Source: Saccharibacillus qingshengii (lineage in GTDB: Bacteria > Bacillota > Bacilli > Paenibacillales > Paenibacillaceae). From it: a stretch of 64,000 bases of DNA. The stretch is from contig NZ_JAAZWC010000024.1 in assembly GCF_013185195.1 (NCBI RefSeq), forward strand, positions 16,237 to 80,236. Reading direction: 5' to 3'. The position numbers were made by a program, and so were the translations under genes. The notes beneath the pieces are model-generated. The model saw nothing but the letters and a program-made list of their open reading frames with translations, was not told where the DNA came from and searched no databases. Position 1 is the first letter of the stretch. Each line of letters begins with the position of its first letter. Positions 52,634 to 64,000 of this stretch are shown piece after piece.

Positions 52634-52985
52634 AAATACTTGTCGCCCGACCAGGTTCGGTACGTTTATCCGCCGAACGAGTCTGGACGAGCTGCCGCAG
52701 TTTTTCAATGTGCTGATGGGCCAGATGAGCGTGGTCGGACCTCGGCCGGAACGCCCGCATTACGTGGAGCTGTTCCGCGAACAGATTCCGAATTACATGC
52801 TGAAGCACCATGTGCCGCCCGGAATTACCGGTTACGCCCAATGCGCGGGACTGCGGGGCGACACGTCGATCGAGAAACGGATTGAATACGATCTGTTTTA
52901 TATCGAGAATTGGACGTTTCTGTTTGATATCCGGCTGGTGTTTATTACGATGTACAAGATGCTGACCGATAAAAACGCGTATTAA
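52630..52985 (+). pseudogene. Fusion scar: rfbD start joined to the 3' part of an undecaprenyl-phosphate sugar transferase gene
   Basis: ATG 52630 opens with codons for MKILV, the usual RfbD beginning, but after about 15 bases the similarity ends and that frame stops at codon 29. From about 52652, in another frame and without a start codon, the sequence encodes TRFGTFIRRTSLDELPQFFNVLMGQMSVVGPRPERP and on to KMLTDKNAY: the catalytic C-terminal part of a bacterial sugar transferase (WcaJ/CpsE type) that starts cell-surface polysaccharide on the lipid carrier. Its membrane region and N-terminal half are missing. The simplest reading is one deletion removing rfbD and neighbours. It should be inactive. 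Confidence 0.75.
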
Positions 52986-53027
52986 AAAACTGCCGCTCTC
53001 CCGGATTCAGGAGGGGCGGCAGTTTTT
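52985..53027. terminator. Bidirectional terminator between the transferase remnant and the MraY-like gene
   Basis: AAAAACTGCCGC...TCC pairs with GGA...GGCGGCAGTTTTT with small internal mismatches and T-runs on both sides. Confidence 0.85.
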
Positions 53028-53037
53028 ATGTTTGAGG

Positions 53038-53991
53038 TTACATCCACAAATACCAGATCAACCAGCTCAGGAAAGCGCCAAGCCAGGATACGTTTCCGAA
53101 TACCGCTACGATCTTGCGTTCGTTCCATCCGTATTTCAGGCTGTAATGATAATGGATCGGGGTCATGCGGAAGATTCTTTTCTTGGTGCGTTTGTAGTAG
53201 GCGACCTGGATGATGACCGAGAACTGTTCCGCAAAATAGATAACAAACAGCAGCGGGACCAGGATTTCGACTTTTTCGATGACGGCCATCAGCGAGAGCG
53301 AGCCGCCGATGGCAAGCGACCCAGTGTCGCCCATGAAGGCTTTGGCGGGGTACTTGTTGTAGATCAGCAGTCCGAACAAAGCGCCGACCATGACCAGAGA
53401 GAACAGTTTGATCGCCGGTTCATCCGAGATGACGAAGAAGAACAGGTAGGTCGGAATAGCGACGATGATCAGCAGTCCGTCCAGGCCGTCGGTGAAGTTG
53501 ATCGCATTGGCCGAACCGACGATAAACAGCAGCATAATGACAAAATAAACGGCGGCCGGCAGCGTCCAAACGAATCCGCCGGGGAAAGCAATGGTCGGCT
53601 CGACACCGAAGCTGTTCATTGCGATCAGCAGCAGCGTAATGGTGAAAGCGAACTGCATGATCAGTTTGGCTTTGCCGGAGATGCCCTGCGGATCCTGGAA
53701 CGCGGCTTTTTTGAAGTCATCGCTGAAGCCGACGATGCCGAGCAGGATGAACGAAGCAGCCAACAGCCACATCATGGGAGTCGGCTGGGCGATCAGCGCG
53801 ACGAGCACGCCGACCATGAAGACCATGCCCGCCATAAGCGGCGTACCTTTTTTGGCTTGGTGATCGGGCGGCAGTTCTTTGCGGATCGGCTGCAGCCATC
53901 CGATCCGGCGAAGGGTACGAATCCACACCGGCGACAGCAGAGCGACAAGAACAAAAGAGAGAACGGCGGCAATCAATGTGTAAAAATTCAT
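53038..53991 (-). CDS. mraY: MraY-family phospho-N-acetylmuramoyl-pentapeptide transferase (outside the dcw cluster)
   Basis: A 317-residue polytopic membrane enzyme with about ten helices, of the family that transfers a sugar-1-phosphate to undecaprenyl phosphate. Motifs: the Asp pair in GFSDDFKK (near 90), NAINFTDGLDGL with the catalytic Asp, FMGDTGSLAIGG, and MTPIHYHY, where MraY normally has three His (HHH). This reads more like MraY than TagO/WecA. The gene lies beside galU and not in a division/cell-wall cluster, so it could be a second copy with another acceptor. Its minus-strand promoter is at 54064-54092; the ribosome site is weak. Confidence 0.82.
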   Translation of the reverse strand: MNFYTLIAAVLSFVLVALLSPVWIRTLRRIGWLQPIRKELPPDHQAKKGTPLMAGMVFMVGVLVALIAQPTPMMWLLAASFILLGIVGFSDDFKKAAFQDPQGISGKAKLIMQFAFTITLLLIAMNSFGVEPTIAFPGGFVWTLPAAVYFVIMLLFIVGSANAINFTDGLDGLLIIVAIPTYLFFFVISDEPAIKLFSLVMVGALFGLLIYNKYPAKAFMGDTGSLAIGGSLSLMAVIEKVEILVPLLFVIYFAEQFSVIIQVAYYKRTKKRIFRMTPIHYHYSLKYGWNERKIVAVFGNVSWLGAFLSWLIWYLWM

Positions 53992-54063
53992 GGTTTTCGG
54001 TAATCTCCAATCGGCGTTTCGGATTTTGAAGCGGCTCTATCGGTTAATAATAGACATCAAGGT

Positions 54064-54092
54064 TATGTAGGACGTTGATACAAACGCTGCAA
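54064..54092 (-). promoter_or_regulatory. Promoter of the MraY-like gene
   Basis: On the minus strand TTGCAG (54092-54087), a 17-base spacer and TACATA (54069-54064). The 53992-54299 interval is the divergent control region shared with galU and holds no gene. Confidence 0.5.
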
Positions 54093-54145
54093 CTCCCTTA
54101 TTTTAAGCAATTTGCCCGTCCGCCACAAGAGAAGTCGAAGAGAAT

Positions 54146-54175
54146 TTGGCTTTTTCCGATTCCACACGCTAAAAT
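54146..54175 (+). promoter_or_regulatory. Promoter of galU
   Basis: TTGGCT (54146-54151), an 18-base spacer and TAAAAT (54170-54175). Confidence 0.5.
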
Positions 54176-54299
54176 GAAAACAACCGAGCAGCCATAAGGT
54201 GAGGCTTCATTCGGGTGAACGGAACCTATGCGGCGGACGATAAGGCGGCTTAAGATCGACCTACATATAGAAGTTTAAATCGCTTAGGAGGAAATCAAA

Positions 54300-55196
54300 A
54301 TGACTACACAGAAAATCCGCAAGGCTATTATTCCGGCTGCCGGTCTCGGCACGCGCTTCCTGCCCGCCACCAAGGCGATGCCGAAGGAAATGCTGCCGAT
54401 CGTCGACAAGCCGACGATTCAGTATATTGTCGAAGAAGCCGTCAAATCGGGTATCGAAGACATTATCATTGTTACCGGCAAAGAAAAACGCGCGATCGAA
54501 GATCATTTCGATACGTCGTTTGAACTGGAGCACAATCTCGAAGAGAACGAGAAATGGGCCATGCTCGAAGAAGTGCGCAATGCTTCCAATATGGCCGACA
54601 TCCATTATATCCGCCAGAAAGAACCGAAAGGTCTGGGCCATGCAATCTGGTGCGCGCGCAAGTTTATCGGCAACGAACCGTTTGCGGTTCTGCTCGGCGA
54701 CGATATCGTCGAATCCGACACGCCGTGTCTCAAACAGATGCTCGACGTGTTCGACAAACACCAGGCTTCGGTCGTCGGCGTGCAGGAAGTTCCGTGGGAA
54801 GATGTATTCCGCTACGGGATCGTGGACAGCGAAGCGATGGAAGGCGAAGACCGCACATTCCGCGCCAAAGGCCTGGTCGAGAAGCCGGACCGTGAAGACG
54901 CGCCATCGAATCTGGCCATTATGGGGCGTTACATCCTGACTCCGGAAATCTTTGATATTTTGGAGAATCAGACGGTCGGAGCTGGCGGCGAGATCCAATT
55001 GACGGACGCGATCGCCACACTCGGAGAGACGCAGGAAGTTCTGGCCTATAACTTCGAAGGGCAGCGGCACGACGTGGGCGTCAAGCTCGGCTTTATCGAA
55101 ACGACGATCCATTACGCGCTGCAAAAAGACGAAATGCGCGAGCCTCTGGCCGCTTATATGAAGAAGGCGCTGGCCGAACTCGAAGAAAAGCGTTAA
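54300..55196 (+). CDS. galU: UTP-glucose-1-phosphate uridylyltransferase
   Basis: The 298-residue product makes UDP-glucose from UTP and glucose-1-phosphate, for teichoic acid glucosylation, glycolipids and exopolysaccharide. The nucleotidyltransferase signature [32 protein letters not shown] is complete, followed by [25 protein letters not shown] and [33 protein letters not shown] precedes ATG 54300. Lying between an MraY-like gene and glycosyltransferase genes, it fits a surface-glycan supply role. Confidence 0.95.
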   Translation: MTTQKIRKAIIPAAGLGTRFLPATKAMPKEMLPIVDKPTIQYIVEEAVKSGIEDIIIVTGKEKRAIEDHFDTSFELEHNLEENEKWAMLEEVRNASNMADIHYIRQKEPKGLGHAIWCARKFIGNEPFAVLLGDDIVESDTPCLKQMLDVFDKHQASVVGVQEVPWEDVFRYGIVDSEAMEGEDRTFRAKGLVEKPDREDAPSNLAIMGRYILTPEIFDILENQTVGAGGEIQLTDAIATLGETQEVLAYNFEGQRHDVGVKLGFIETTIHYALQKDEMREPLAAYMKKALAELEEKR

Positions 55197-55210
55197 AATA
55201 GCACAAACGA

Positions 55211-55236
55211 GAAGCCCGGCCGTGAGGCCGGGCTTC
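55211..55236 (+). terminator. Hairpin after galU
   Basis: A perfect 11-bp stem, GAAGCCCGGCC/GGCCGGGCTTC, with a GTGA loop, but only CTTG behind it; perhaps a weak terminator or an mRNA 3' stabiliser. Confidence 0.55.
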
Positions 55237-55328
55237 CTTGTGGCGTTCTAATAGAAGGACGTCCGGTTATCGAGATGTCGATCTACTGACCGTATACCCG
55301 ATATACGGGAACAAAGGGGAATTGTGCA

Positions 55329-56042
55329 GTGCCACCGAATCCGAAAGTCTTGTTAATCATTCCTGCGTTCAACGAAGGGGAAAGCATCGGCCCGCTTCTG
55401 ATTGCCCTGCGGGAGCAGGGTTTGTCGGCGCTGGTCGTGAACGATGGTTCGACCGATGATACGGCCGAAGTGTGCGCCGCGGCCGGCGCGGATATCGTCA
55501 GTCTGCCCTGCAATCTGGGCATCGGCGGAGCTGTGCAGACCGGGTATAAATACGCGTATGCGCACGGCTATGAGATTGCGATTCAATTCGACGGCGACGG
55601 CCAGCACCGGGCGGAATTTATTCCGGCGCTGATCGCTCCTCTGCTGAGCGGCGAAGCGGACGTTGCGATCGGATCGCGTTATATCGAGAAGGAAGGATTT
55701 CAATCAACTTTTCTGCGCCGCGCCGGTATTCGTTATTTCAGCGGCCTGATCCATGTGATCAGCGGACAGACGGTGACGGATCCGACTTCCGGCTTCCGGG
55801 CGGTCAATCGGAAGATTATGGCCATGTTCGCCGCCCAGTATCCGACCGATTATCCGGAACCCGAGTCGATCGTGCATGTCCTGCGCCTGGGCGGGCGGAT
55901 CGTCGAAGTGCCGGTGCTGATGTCGGAACGGGCCGGAGGACGTTCTTCCATCCGCAGCCTGCGTTCCGTTTATTACATGATCAAAGTCTCGTTGGCCATT
56001 CTGATCGATGCACTGCGCAGAAGCGGGGCGAAGCACTTATGA
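55329..56042 (+). CDS. Family 2 glycosyltransferase (polyprenyl-phosphate type)
   Basis: A 237-residue GT2 enzyme of the dolichyl/undecaprenyl-phosphate mannose or glucose synthase group. LLIIPAFNEGESIGPLL, VVNDGSTDDTAEV and the metal-binding stretch IQFDGDGQHRAEFIPAL are present, followed by DPTSGFRAVNR. No membrane anchor. GTG 55329 follows AAAGGGGAATT. Its stop overlaps the next gene (ATGA). With DUF2304 and GtrA proteins next to it, it probably loads a sugar onto a lipid carrier that is then flipped across the membrane. Confidence 0.87.
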   Translation: MPPNPKVLLIIPAFNEGESIGPLLIALREQGLSALVVNDGSTDDTAEVCAAAGADIVSLPCNLGIGGAVQTGYKYAYAHGYEIAIQFDGDGQHRAEFIPALIAPLLSGEADVAIGSRYIEKEGFQSTFLRRAGIRYFSGLIHVISGQTVTDPTSGFRAVNRKIMAMFAAQYPTDYPEPESIVHVLRLGGRIVEVPVLMSERAGGRSSIRSLRSVYYMIKVSLAILIDALRRSGAKHL

Positions 56043-56434
56043 TTACGCTGAAACTGCAGCTTCTACTGATCGCATTCAGCTTTGCCGTATTTTTCATCTT
56101 CGTCAACCGAACAAGGCGTTACAAGTTGGAGCTGAAATATGCGCTGGTCTGGATTTTCCTGAGCACGGCAGGGGTGATCGTATCCATTTTCCCGCAGGTC
56201 TTCTTTTTCATTGCGGATGTCATGGGGATCGAAGTGCCGGTCAACGCCGTCTTCCTGCTTGCCGTCTCGTCTATTTTTCTGATTCTGTACAGTATGACCG
56301 TATCGCTCTCCAACCATTCCCGCAAACTGCGTACGTTGACCCAGGAGCTGGGATTGATGCATCACCGGATGGAGCAGTTGGAACGCCGACTCGAACGCAC
56401 GGAAGGAGGGGCGGCGGATGCGGACGAACGATAA
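56039..56434 (+). CDS. DUF2304 membrane protein
   Basis: A 131-residue protein with three membrane helices (about 5-22, 34-54, 64-88) and a C-terminal coiled coil (SLSNHSRKLRTLTQELGLMHHRMEQLERRLE). The first part, with RYKLELKYALVWIFLSTAGV, fits DUF2304, a family usually found beside GT2 polyprenyl-phosphate glycosyltransferases, as here. It overlaps both neighbours, so it is translated with them. It probably helps to anchor or steer the glycosyltransferase; the molecular role is unknown. Confidence 0.8.
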   Translation: MITLKLQLLLIAFSFAVFFIFVNRTRRYKLELKYALVWIFLSTAGVIVSIFPQVFFFIADVMGIEVPVNAVFLLAVSSIFLILYSMTVSLSNHSRKLRTLTQELGLMHHRMEQLERRLERTEGGAADADER

Positions 56435-56861
56435 GAGTCTGCTGCGCCTGCTCCCGCCGTTTCTGCGTAACCATCTGCTCGATTTTATCAAGTACGGCGT
56501 CATCGGTGTATTCGGTACGCTTCTCCAAACCGGAACGCTGCTGCTTTATGTCGAAAAAGGACACGGAGATCCGCTGATCGGCTCGACGCTCGGATTTATT
56601 TTGTCGCTGCTGTTCTCGTATGCCGCCAACTCCAGATGGACCTTCAAAGAAAGCTCGAATTCGGCATCCGTGCTGGTCAAATATACCATCGTCTCTTTGA
56701 CGGGCCTGCTGCTCAATCTGCTGATTTTGTATCTATTCGACCGCGTGCTGGGCTGGTGGTACGGTTACGGCCAGCTGACTTCGATTGTCCTGGTCCCGAT
56801 TCACAACTTTATTCTGAATAAAGCGTGGGCGTTCCGGACGCCGAAACGGGAAAGAAGGTAA
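56418..56861 (+). CDS. GtrA-family membrane protein (putative lipid-linked sugar flippase)
   Basis: A 147-residue protein with four membrane helices: FIKYGVIGVFGTLLQTGTLLLY, IGSTLGFILSLLFSYAANSRWTF, VKYTIVSLTGLLLNLLILYLF and LTSIVLVPIHNFILNKAWAF. The two motifs NSRWTF and NFILNKAWAF are GtrA hallmarks. GtrA proteins are thought to flip undecaprenyl-phosphate-linked sugars. ATG 56418 lies inside the DUF2304 gene, with GGAAGGAGGGG (56400-56410) as ribosome site. Confidence 0.88.
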   Translation: MRTNDKSLLRLLPPFLRNHLLDFIKYGVIGVFGTLLQTGTLLLYVEKGHGDPLIGSTLGFILSLLFSYAANSRWTFKESSNSASVLVKYTIVSLTGLLLNLLILYLFDRVLGWWYGYGQLTSIVLVPIHNFILNKAWAFRTPKRERR

Positions 56862-56863
56862 CC

Positions 56864-58150
56864 TTGTTCTCTTTACAAAAAGAAACCCGGCAAACGCGTA
56901 TCCGTCTCCTGGCGCTTTGTCTGCTCGTTTTTGCGGTGAGCTGCATCGTTTCGCTGGTTTACGGCGATCGGCTGCTGCTCGGCTCTTATGCCAAAATGAA
57001 CGACGACGATGTCAAGTACGTACAGACCGCCAGGTATCTGCTCGAAACGGGCGTGCTGACCTACAATACCGGCAGCGAACCGTCGACTTTCATTATGCCC
57101 TTGTTTCCGCTGATGCTGGCGGGTATCCAATGGATAGCGGGCGATGCCGGAGGTGTAGTGCTGCTTCGAATCGTTCAGGCCGCGTTTCAGGGATTCGGCG
57201 TGTATCTGATGTTTGTACTGGCTCGCCGGACCTTTGGCAGCAGCCGGACCGCCATGACAGCCGCGGTACTGCTTGCTATGTATCTGCCCGATTATTTCAT
57301 TTCCGGTTCGGTGCTGACGGAATCGACTTTTCGGCTGTTTCTGATGCTGACGGTGTGCTTCCTCATCCAAGGCCTGGATAAGCCGGGAGTATGGAATTGG
57401 GGGATGTTCGCCGTCTGCTGGACCGCGCTCTGCTATTTCAAACCTCATGCCGCTCTGCTTCCTCTTATTCCGGGAATCTTTTGGCTGATCCGCCGTTATC
57501 CGTTTCGCCGAATGCTCGCCTATACCGCGATTATTCTGGGTGTATTCGCCGTACTGATGTCTCCGTGGTGGATCCGCAATGAGGAAGTGTTCGGACGTTT
57601 TATCCCGTTTACTGAAGCGGCCGGCAGTCCGTTGATTCTCGGGTCGACCGCGTTCGGACAGGTGCCGGACGGCTTTTACGACAAATACCCCGAATACGGC
57701 GGCGATGTCATGAGCGGTTCCGACGACTCGATGGCTCGGGCAGCCGGGCGCATGGTCGCCTACGGGTTCATGCACGAGCCGTTCAAATACCTGGCTTTTT
57801 ACACGGCGGGGAAGTTTGGCGGATTATACGGTATCGCATATTGGGAGCGGCCGATTCTCGGGATCACCTGGGCCCATTATTTCCCGATCCATGCCGCTTA
57901 TGTGCTGCTCGGCCTGTACGGCATGTGGCTGGCTTGGAAAAGGAAATGGAGCGCCGCTTCCATCCCATTTGCGGTGCTGGCTTATTTTACGCTGATTTAT
58001 GTACCTTTTATCGCGATTCCGCGTTACGGTTATCCCAACCTGTTTTTGTTTGCGCTGTTCGCGGCGCCGGCCCTGCTTGCCATTTACGACCGCCGCAGAG
58101 CCAAACGGTCGATTTCTTTGGAGAAATCGACCGTGCGCGCAGACGTTTAA
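56864..58150 (+). CDS. Polytopic membrane glycosyltransferase (GT39/ArnT-like, GT-C fold)
   Basis: A 428-residue protein with about ten membrane helices. The first extracytoplasmic loop carries AKMNDDDVKYVQTARYLLETG, the acidic catalytic motif of GT-C enzymes that use polyprenyl-phosphate sugars, and STFIMPLFPLMLAGI follows. It lies directly after the GT2-DUF2304-GtrA genes and is the likely user of their lipid-linked sugar on the outer face of the membrane. TTG 56864 is chosen, with GAAAGAAGG just upstream and basic residues ahead of the first helix; GTG 56825 lies inside the GtrA gene. The acceptor is unknown (teichoic acid, lipid or protein). Confidence 0.8.
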   Translation: MFSLQKETRQTRIRLLALCLLVFAVSCIVSLVYGDRLLLGSYAKMNDDDVKYVQTARYLLETGVLTYNTGSEPSTFIMPLFPLMLAGIQWIAGDAGGVVLLRIVQAAFQGFGVYLMFVLARRTFGSSRTAMTAAVLLAMYLPDYFISGSVLTESTFRLFLMLTVCFLIQGLDKPGVWNWGMFAVCWTALCYFKPHAALLPLIPGIFWLIRRYPFRRMLAYTAIILGVFAVLMSPWWIRNEEVFGRFIPFTEAAGSPLILGSTAFGQVPDGFYDKYPEYGGDVMSGSDDSMARAAGRMVAYGFMHEPFKYLAFYTAGKFGGLYGIAYWERPILGITWAHYFPIHAAYVLLGLYGMWLAWKRKWSAASIPFAVLAYFTLIYVPFIAIPRYGYPNLFLFALFAAPALLAIYDRRRAKRSISLEKSTVRADV

Positions 58151-58195
58151 ATGGAGAATTTGGCGGTTCCGCCTGCTGCGAGCTGAGACCCTTTG

Positions 58196-58220
58196 CCGTC
58201 CCGTCTTCGGGGCGGTTTTT
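58196..58220 (+). terminator. Terminator after the membrane glycosyltransferase gene
   Basis: CCGTCCCG/CGGGGCGG stem with a TCTT loop and T5. Confidence 0.78.
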
Positions 58221-58246
58221 GGTATGAAAAAGGCTTCCGCATGACT

Positions 58247-58265
58247 GTTCGCATATCATGCGAAC
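58247..58265. promoter_or_regulatory. Perfect palindrome upstream of the pcrB promoter
   Basis: GTTCGCATATCATGCGAAC: two exact 8-base arms around ATC, ending 6 bases before the -35 box. The size and place fit a regulator site; no known consensus was matched. Confidence 0.5.
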
Positions 58266-58271
58266 AAAGAA

Positions 58272-58300
58272 TTGACACGTCCTTGTACGTAGCATAGACT
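58272..58300 (+). promoter_or_regulatory. Strong promoter of pcrB-pcrA-ligA
   Basis: Consensus TTGACA (58272-58277), exactly 17 bases and TAGACT (58295-58300). Confidence 0.78.
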
Positions 58301-58366
58301 TATCTTGGAACAGCCTGCCTTCGCCGCTTGAAGAGGCAGGTCGACAAGGCGGATGGAGGAATGGCA

Positions 58367-59071
58367 TTGAGTCAGATATTCGAGACATGGAGACATGTTT
58401 TCAAGCTGGATCCGGACCGTGAAGTGTCCGATCAAGATCTGGAGGCAATCTGCCTGTCGGGCAGCGACGCGATTCTGGTCGGCGGCTCGAGCGGCGTGAC
58501 CTATGAGAATACGGTTGATCTGATGTCGCGTATTCGGCGCTACGAGCTGCCCTGCGCACAGGAGGTCTCGACGCTGGATTCGGTCGTGCCGGGATTCGAT
58601 CTGTATCTGATCCCGATGATCCTGAATACGGATCGGGCGGAATGGATTACCGGGCATCACCGTTCCGGCCTAGAAAGCTTCGGGGAAGTTATCCCGTGGG
58701 ATATGCTGGCCGCCGAAGGCTATATTGTGCTGAATCCCGATTCTACCGTTGCGCGCCTAACCGGAGCACAGACGGATCTCGATGCGGCAGCCGCCGCGGC
58801 CTGCGCCCGCATGGCCGACAAGCTGATGCGGCTGCCGATCGTCTACGTTGAATACAGCGGCATGTACGGTGACCTTGACCTTGTGCGCGAAGTGCGCCGG
58901 GTGACGGGGGAAGCATCCGTCTTCTACGGCGGCGGTGTCCGTGATTACGCATCCGCTTTTGCCGCAGCCGAAGCCGCCGATACGGTTGTCGTCGGCAATA
59001 TCGTTTACGACGACCTGAATGCCGCTCTTGATACCGTTCGCGGTGTCCGGAGCGCGAAATCGCCAACTTAA
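58367..59071 (+). CDS. pcrB: Heptaprenylglyceryl phosphate synthase PcrB
   Basis: TIM-barrel prenyltransferase joining heptaprenyl diphosphate to glycerol-1-phosphate, giving an archaeal-type ether lipid precursor in Bacilli. WRHVFKLDPDREVSDQDLEAICLSGSDAILVGGSSGVTYENT, LIPMILNT, and YVEYSGMYGD with the C-terminal FYGGGVRDYASA phosphate loop are clear. TTG 58367 is chosen: GGAGGA at 58355-58360 is 6 bases away and the 234-residue product then matches the family N-terminus. ATG 58361 is only one base from that site, and a TTG at 58328 lacks one. It precedes pcrA and ligA as in B. subtilis. Confidence 0.92.
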   Translation: MSQIFETWRHVFKLDPDREVSDQDLEAICLSGSDAILVGGSSGVTYENTVDLMSRIRRYELPCAQEVSTLDSVVPGFDLYLIPMILNTDRAEWITGHHRSGLESFGEVIPWDMLAAEGYIVLNPDSTVARLTGAQTDLDAAAAAACARMADKLMRLPIVYVEYSGMYGDLDLVREVRRVTGEASVFYGGGVRDYASAFAAAEAADTVVVGNIVYDDLNAALDTVRGVRSAKSPT

Positions 59072-59141
59072 GTTTTACTTGAACCCGCATCTTCGTGCGT
59101 ACATCCGAGCGGTATAGGTGGGCTCTGTATCAAACTATCCC

Positions 59142-59165
59142 GGAATGCATAATCTTGTGCATTCC
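59142..59165. repeat. Hairpin in the pcrB-pcrA gap
   Basis: GGAATGCA/TGCATTCC perfect inverted repeat with an 8-base loop. No T-run follows, so it is probably a transcript structure. Confidence 0.45.
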
Positions 59166-59261
59166 TTGTACGCTTTTGTCTCTGCACGTTTAATCTTTTA
59201 TCCCTACCCAGATGCCAATGCGCAGCGTATTCTCCAAGCGCAATGAAAGGAGCACCACATC

Positions 59262-63646
<4,385 letters not shown>

Positions 63647-63670
63647 CGTCCAGCCTGCTGCTGTAGAAAG

Positions 63671-63698
63671 AGACCGGACAACCGGTCTTTTTCTTTTC
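63671..63698 (+). terminator. Terminator of pcrB-pcrA-ligA
   Basis: AGACCGG/CCGGTCT stem with an ACAA loop and a long T-rich tail. Confidence 0.85.
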
Positions 63699-63722
63699 TG
63701 TTTAATGAATTGCGAAAAATCC

Positions 63723-63751
63723 TTGCTTTATTATTAGGCAGGTGTTAAGAT
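63723..63751 (+). promoter_or_regulatory. rrn promoter P1
   Basis: TTGCTT (63723-63728), exactly 17 bases and TAAGAT (63746-63751). First of two promoters sharing the same -10. Confidence 0.65.
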
Positions 63752-63820
63752 ACTTCTTGTCGCTTCTGACAGATGCTCAACACCATAAACAACCAGGTTG
63801 TGAAACTTGGAAAATAGATG

Positions 63821-63849
63821 TTGACAACGAGAACGGCAAATGATAAGAT
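63821..63849 (+). promoter_or_regulatory. rrn promoter P2
   Basis: TTGACA (63821-63826), exactly 17 bases and TAAGAT (63844-63849), about 98 bases after P1: the tandem arrangement of Bacillus-type rRNA operons. Confidence 0.8.
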
Positions 63850-63881
63850 ATAAAACGTTCGGCAAACAAGTTGTCGATCGC

Positions 63882-63901
63882 AAGTTCTTTGAAAACTGAA
63901 C
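63882..63901 (+). promoter_or_regulatory. rrn leader boxA-like element
   Basis: AAGTTCTTTGAAAACTGAAC matches the antitermination/leader sequence normally found before Firmicutes 16S genes. The rest to 64000 is leader; the 16S gene itself should begin just past the window edge. Confidence 0.8.
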
Positions 63902-64000
63902 AGTGAGTGAGTCGCGATGGTGAAGATCATCGTGAGAATAAAGGTTCTTGAGCAATCAAGAATCGCCACGTTTTAACGAGCACATGGTGCTTTCTTTTAA

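Noticed and set aside
52518..52985. A full sugar-transferase gene starting within rfbB
   Set aside because: The first part of this frame overlaps rfbB in another frame and is not transferase-like; real similarity begins only near 52652, with no start codon before it.
58247..58265. LexA box at the pcrB promoter
   Set aside because: The arms are in the opposite order (GTTCG...CGAAC) to the Bacillus LexA box (CGAAC...GTTCG), and the spacing differs.

Overview
The window is about 64 kb of a moderately GC-rich Firmicutes chromosome, most likely Paenibacillaceae (Paenibacillus or Saccharibacillus type). This rests on gene content, strong AGGAGG ribosome sites, frequent TTG/GTG starts and Bacillus-type gene orders: ftsE-ftsX-ctp-minJ...uvrB-uvrA, pcrB-pcrA-ligA, and an rrn leader at the right edge. 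No phage genes, intact insertion sequences, CRISPR arrays, tRNA genes or rRNA bodies are visible; the last 300 bases are the promoter and leader of a 16S rRNA gene lying just outside.

Layout. 1-2346: end of argG and complete argH, separated by 778 bases filled with GC-rich palindromes and direct repeats. 2632-4825: a GGDEF diguanylate cyclase and a convergent esterase. 5001-21750: a Gram-positive type IV pilus locus. It has three prepilin-like genes, a convergent 1699-residue secreted multidomain protein, then pilB-pilT-pilC-pilA, a 17-codon leader ORF coupled to pilD, a fused pilM-pilN gene and pilO. 22005-28178: a cell-division and cell-wall block (ftsE, ftsX, an M23 murein hydrolase with coiled coil, an S41 carboxy-terminal protease, a MinJ-like PDZ membrane protein). 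28393-37473: a sensory and motility block: a chemoreceptor with a structured leader, a NarL-type two-component system divergent from a three-gene ABC-2 exporter, and motA-motB. 37533-43258: uvrB and uvrA, with a candidate LexA-controlled promoter. 43495-48184: an HtrA protease and two envelope proteins of unknown role. 48356-50954: a U32 family protein.

50870-53027 is a scarred surface-polysaccharide site: a gene fragment, an AT-rich stretch, intact rfbB, then the first codons of an rfbD-like gene joined to the 3' third of a sugar transferase gene. 53038-58220: an MraY-family transferase and a galU-led cluster of membrane-linked glycosyltransferase genes. 58247-63698: pcrB-pcrA-ligA behind a strong promoter with an adjacent palindrome. 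63723-64000: tandem rrn promoters and boxA.

How the parts connect. c-di-GMP may link the diguanylate cyclase to the pilus, because PilB starts with a tandem MshEN-type region. FtsEX, the M23 hydrolase and the protease probably form one septal wall-remodelling module. The most unusual content is the pilus locus (the large secreted protein with an AT-rich choice-of-anchor-A-like segment, the PilM-PilN fusion, the leader peptide) and the deletion scar after rfbB. All functions come from reading motifs and gene order; no database search was run.
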